DNA of 64,000 bases from G963662265 sp963668545 (GTDB taxonomy: Bacteria; Spirochaetota; Spirochaetia; CADAEX01), in contig OY764868.1 in assembly GCA_963668545.1 (NCBI GenBank), forward strand, positions 1,736,001-1,800,000, written 5' to 3'. Position numbers and translations under genes: made by a program. Of this stretch, positions 61,697-64,000 are shown piece after piece (position 1 is the stretch's first letter; every line of letters starts with the position of its first letter). Below the pieces are notes generated by a model, which searched no databases, had not been told where the DNA came from, and saw only the letters and a list, made by a program, of their open reading frames with translations.

Positions 61697-63670
61697 CTAA
61701 ATCACCGATACCCTTGTTTCAGGGGAGAGTCTTTTAAAACGCTCTTCGACATTAATCCTGTCCTTGTCATCCTTAAAGCCTGCATCTTTAAAGACAACTT
61801 TTAACGGTTCAAGTTTTGCTATTTCATCAACAATTTTAAAGTCAATATCATTGTCAAAACATGCTACAAGGGCATTTGTCTGCACAATATAAACATTGTT
61901 TCCATGAATTACTTTTTCTTCTATAGGAAGTGATAGTTCAAGTCCGAGATCAAGGATAACCTGTGTCAGAAGGTCTTCAGGAGTTCTGTCTTCCTTGATA
62001 TTGCTTTCAAGAAGTTCAAGCTGCTTCTGGTTAAGTTCAAAGGGGTGGTAGAAAACATCTTTCATATTGGTTGTATCTGTTTTATATACCCTGAATCCAA
62101 TATCAAGCGGTTTTTCCCGATCTTTTAGCTTTTCAGCATTTTCTTCCAGTATCTTTTTACCTGCCCTTCTTATCCGTTCTTTCGCTATCTCTGATATTGT
62201 TTTATATCCTTCTTTAAATGCATCGCTTGATTCTAATAAATTTTCATTTAATTGAATCATTATATACTTTCGCTTTCCACCATCCTTTAAATTCATTTTC
62301 ATTGTAGCATGTGCTGTCGATGAAGAACCTGCAAAAAAATCAAGAATTATTTCTTCTTTTTCAACCTTAGAACAGTCTGATAAAAATTCAATTAATGATG
62401 TAGGTTTCGCAAAATCAAAAGGGATATCAAGAGCTTTTAATTCATGTGATGCTTTTTGATTTATATGATCCTCAATAAAATTATTTGGTGTTGCCGTTGA
62501 ATTTTTAATAACATCTTCCAAATATGTTTTTGTAAAAACATTCCAATTAGTTTTTTCTCCATATTGATTAACAAGATTTGATGATTTAACACGTTTTACA
62601 ACTATTTGATCTTTTTTTTCTAAATATGATTTATAGGACCACCGCCAGACTTTATCATTACCACTTTTTGGCATAATAAAAGCACCATCTTTTTTTTCAT
62701 CTGGGTAAGTTAACCCAGGAGGGATGACAAAACTTCCATCAGGACATTCTATATAATACCTTTGGTTGCTGCACCCTCTCATAGGATCAAGACTTGTCAT
62801 ATATAAACGAACTAATTGATATTTTTCGCCTTTTCGTGGTCCATCGGTTTCAGTTTCCGTATAATTTGAATAGTTTATTCCACCAAAAAAGGGGACACAA
62901 AACTCACGGTTTTTACAATAAGTTAAAACGTGATCAAAATTGGGGGCCCAATAATCTCCTTGATTATTCGCTTTTTTTGATATTCTTCCAGCTCCTCCAA
63001 TAAAATTTGCTTCTCCAAAAATTTCATCTGAAATTTTTCTTAAATTGTGAACTTCTTGTTCACCTATTGACATAAAAATAACTCCATCGTCTTTTAAAAA
63101 ATCTCTAGCAACAATCAGCCTCTCATACATCATTGATAGCCAGTCTGAATGATAGCGGCCGTTACTGTCTGTGTTTTTAAAAAGCCTTCCACCCTCTTCA
63201 TCTGTTGTTCCAATCTCTTCATCATATTCAGCTTTGCTTACCTTGAAATCATCCTTGTATATAAAATCGTTGCCTGTATTATACGGGGGATCTATATAGA
63301 TCATCTTTACCTTGCCGAGATAGCTTTCCTGAAGGATTTTTAAGACTTCAAAATTATCCCCTTCAATATAAAGGTTTTCAGTATTATCAAAATCAACACT
63401 CTCCTCCCTGCAGGGACGGAGCGTTTTTGTTATCGGGGTATTTGCCTTTAAGAGGGAAGCCTTTTTACCGGGCCAGTCAAGACGGTATCTTTCATCAGAA
63501 TCCTCTACAATATCATCAGAGAGAACCTGTCTTAAAAGATCAAAATCTACCGCCTTTTTAACATTGCCGTTTTTGTCTTTAGATTCTGTTATTACATTCG
63601 GAAAAATTTCCCCGATTTTATTGATGTTTTTCCCGGTTAAATCAGCTGTTTTCATTTCAAGTTTATCCAT
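61697..63670 (-). CDS. mod: Type III DNA methyltransferase, Mod subunit
   Basis: Adenine-N6 methyltransferase (beta class) that also gives sequence recognition. 657 residues. Motif IV DPPYNTG is at residues 127-133 and the AdoMet motif DFFAGSSST at 444-452; this order is that of the beta class. The region between (about 210-420) is the target recognition domain and looks richer in A+T codons than the flanks, a hint of domain exchange. I see no long simple repeat that would give phase variation. The start overlaps the DUF4391 stop by one base (TAATG). Confidence 0.95.
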   Translation of the reverse strand: MDKLEMKTADLTGKNINKIGEIFPNVITESKDKNGNVKKAVDFDLLRQVLSDDIVEDSDERYRLDWPGKKASLLKANTPITKTLRPCREESVDFDNTENLYIEGDNFEVLKILQESYLGKVKMIYIDPPYNTGNDFIYKDDFKVSKAEYDEEIGTTDEEGGRLFKNTDSNGRYHSDWLSMMYERLIVARDFLKDDGVIFMSIGEQEVHNLRKISDEIFGEANFIGGAGRISKKANNQGDYWAPNFDHVLTYCKNREFCVPFFGGINYSNYTETETDGPRKGEKYQLVRLYMTSLDPMRGCSNQRYYIECPDGSFVIPPGLTYPDEKKDGAFIMPKSGNDKVWRWSYKSYLEKKDQIVVKRVKSSNLVNQYGEKTNWNVFTKTYLEDVIKNSTATPNNFIEDHINQKASHELKALDIPFDFAKPTSLIEFLSDCSKVEKEEIILDFFAGSSSTAHATMKMNLKDGGKRKYIMIQLNENLLESSDAFKEGYKTISEIAKERIRRAGKKILEENAEKLKDREKPLDIGFRVYKTDTTNMKDVFYHPFELNQKQLELLESNIKEDRTPEDLLTQVILDLGLELSLPIEEKVIHGNNVYIVQTNALVACFDNDIDFKIVDEIAKLEPLKVVFKDAGFKDDKDRINVEERFKRLSPETRVSVI

Positions 63671-64000
63671 TATTTGTCCCCGTTTATTTTTTCAAGTTCT
63701 GACTTTTTTGAAAGCAGTATTTTATTAAGATCAACCTTTCTGTTGAACTGCTTTTCTGAACTTATTCTTTTTTTAAACTGCAGAATCTCTTTTTCAAGAG
63801 TTTTTATTTTTGTATCCTGCTTAATAATCTCATCAAATGAAGCAGGATCCATATTTTTGTTTTTTATAAATGCTTTTACAAGCTTCTGATAAACCTTTTC
63901 AAGATTTATACCTGTAAAATCAAAAGAGAGCTCTTCGTTCCAGTTAGAAAAATAGTAATTTTCAACTCTTGTATTTTCCTTAAGAGTAATACCATAAGCA
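63670..64000 (-). CDS. DUF4391-like protein upstream of mod (partial, open at right edge)
   Basis: The minus-strand frame is open to the window edge, so the N-terminus is missing; at least 109 residues are visible. The C-terminus is a charged coiled coil, with KTLEKEILQFKKRISSEKQF and FNRKVDLNKILLSKKSELEK, a pattern I associate with DUF4391, which often precedes type III mod genes. Function is unknown; a helper or immunity-linked role in the restriction system is inferred from the tight overlap with mod. Confidence 0.7.
   Translation of the reverse strand, partial: AYGITLKENTRVENYYFSNWNEELSFDFTGINLEKVYQKLVKAFIKNKNMDPASFDEIIKQDTKIKTLEKEILQFKKRISSEKQFNRKVDLNKILLSKKSELEKINGDK

Noticed and set aside
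1..64000. CRISPR arrays, rRNA genes, insertion sequences and prophage
   Set aside because: No regularly spaced direct repeats, no rRNA-like stretches, and no transposase, integrase or phage structural genes were recognised on either strand.

Overview
The window reads as AT-rich chromosomal DNA of a diderm spirochaete, most likely order Spirochaetales. The best evidence is gene order: ispE-spoVG-tRNA-Gln-L25-pth-tilS-ftsH on one strand matches the spoVG-ctc-pth-tilS-ftsH cluster known from Borrelia and relatives, and rplU-prp-rpmA-obgE-nadD-yqeK-lytR-rsfS is a familiar treponemal arrangement. Lipoproteins with relaxed lipoboxes, an outer-membrane-type LpoB lipoprotein, MEP-pathway IspE and citramalate-type isoleucine synthesis fit as well. 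No species can be named from the sequence alone.

Layout. 1-8,000 (minus): a secreted TPR/EF-hand-like protein (cut by the window edge), ftsH, tilS, pth, L25, tRNA-Gln(UUG), spoVG, ispE. 8,100-13,100: an extremely Asp-rich small protein (plus) facing the rplU...rsfS operon (minus). 13,100-17,330 (minus): argS, pgeF and a large unrecognised spirochaetal protein. 17,450-20,720 (plus): a leader peptide, an attenuator, leuA and cimA. 20,800-28,600 (minus): tRNA-Gln(CUG), apt, a HAD phosphatase, a pyridoxal-kinase-like gene, UPF0210 and ACT-domain genes, pyrF, a double-domain pyrE and an aminotransferase. 28,700-36,300 (mostly plus): a cysteine-desulfurase-like enzyme, a 2-hydroxyacid dehydrogenase (minus), the lpoB/COG3014 lipoprotein pair and a beta-propeller HD-GYP receptor. 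36,300-55,320: a polar amino-acid ABC transporter, a DEAD-box helicase, two hybrid histidine kinases, a K+ channel, DUF1456, an orphan MazE-like protein, a ferric-type ABC transporter, TfoX-like, MarC and a GGDEF/EAL protein. 55,340-64,000 (minus): a compact defence operon with DUF4391, type III mod and res, mcrB and mcrC, running off the right edge.

The strongest new observation is upstream of leuA-cimA. A 32-codon ORF with a good Shine-Dalgarno sequence holds a dense run of Ile and Leu codons. It is followed by a perfect rho-independent terminator about 20 bases before leuA and by an upstream segment able to form a competing antiterminator. Because leuA commits carbon to leucine and cimA commits carbon to isoleucine, a leader that senses both charged tRNAs makes regulatory sense. 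Other points to check: a tandem PyrE protein with one degenerate active site, a Prp protease whose L27 partner lacks the cleavable N-terminal extension, a divergent LCP protein, promoter positions suggesting leaderless mRNAs, perfect palindromes near spoVG and the ferric transporter, and the fused type III/type IV restriction operon.
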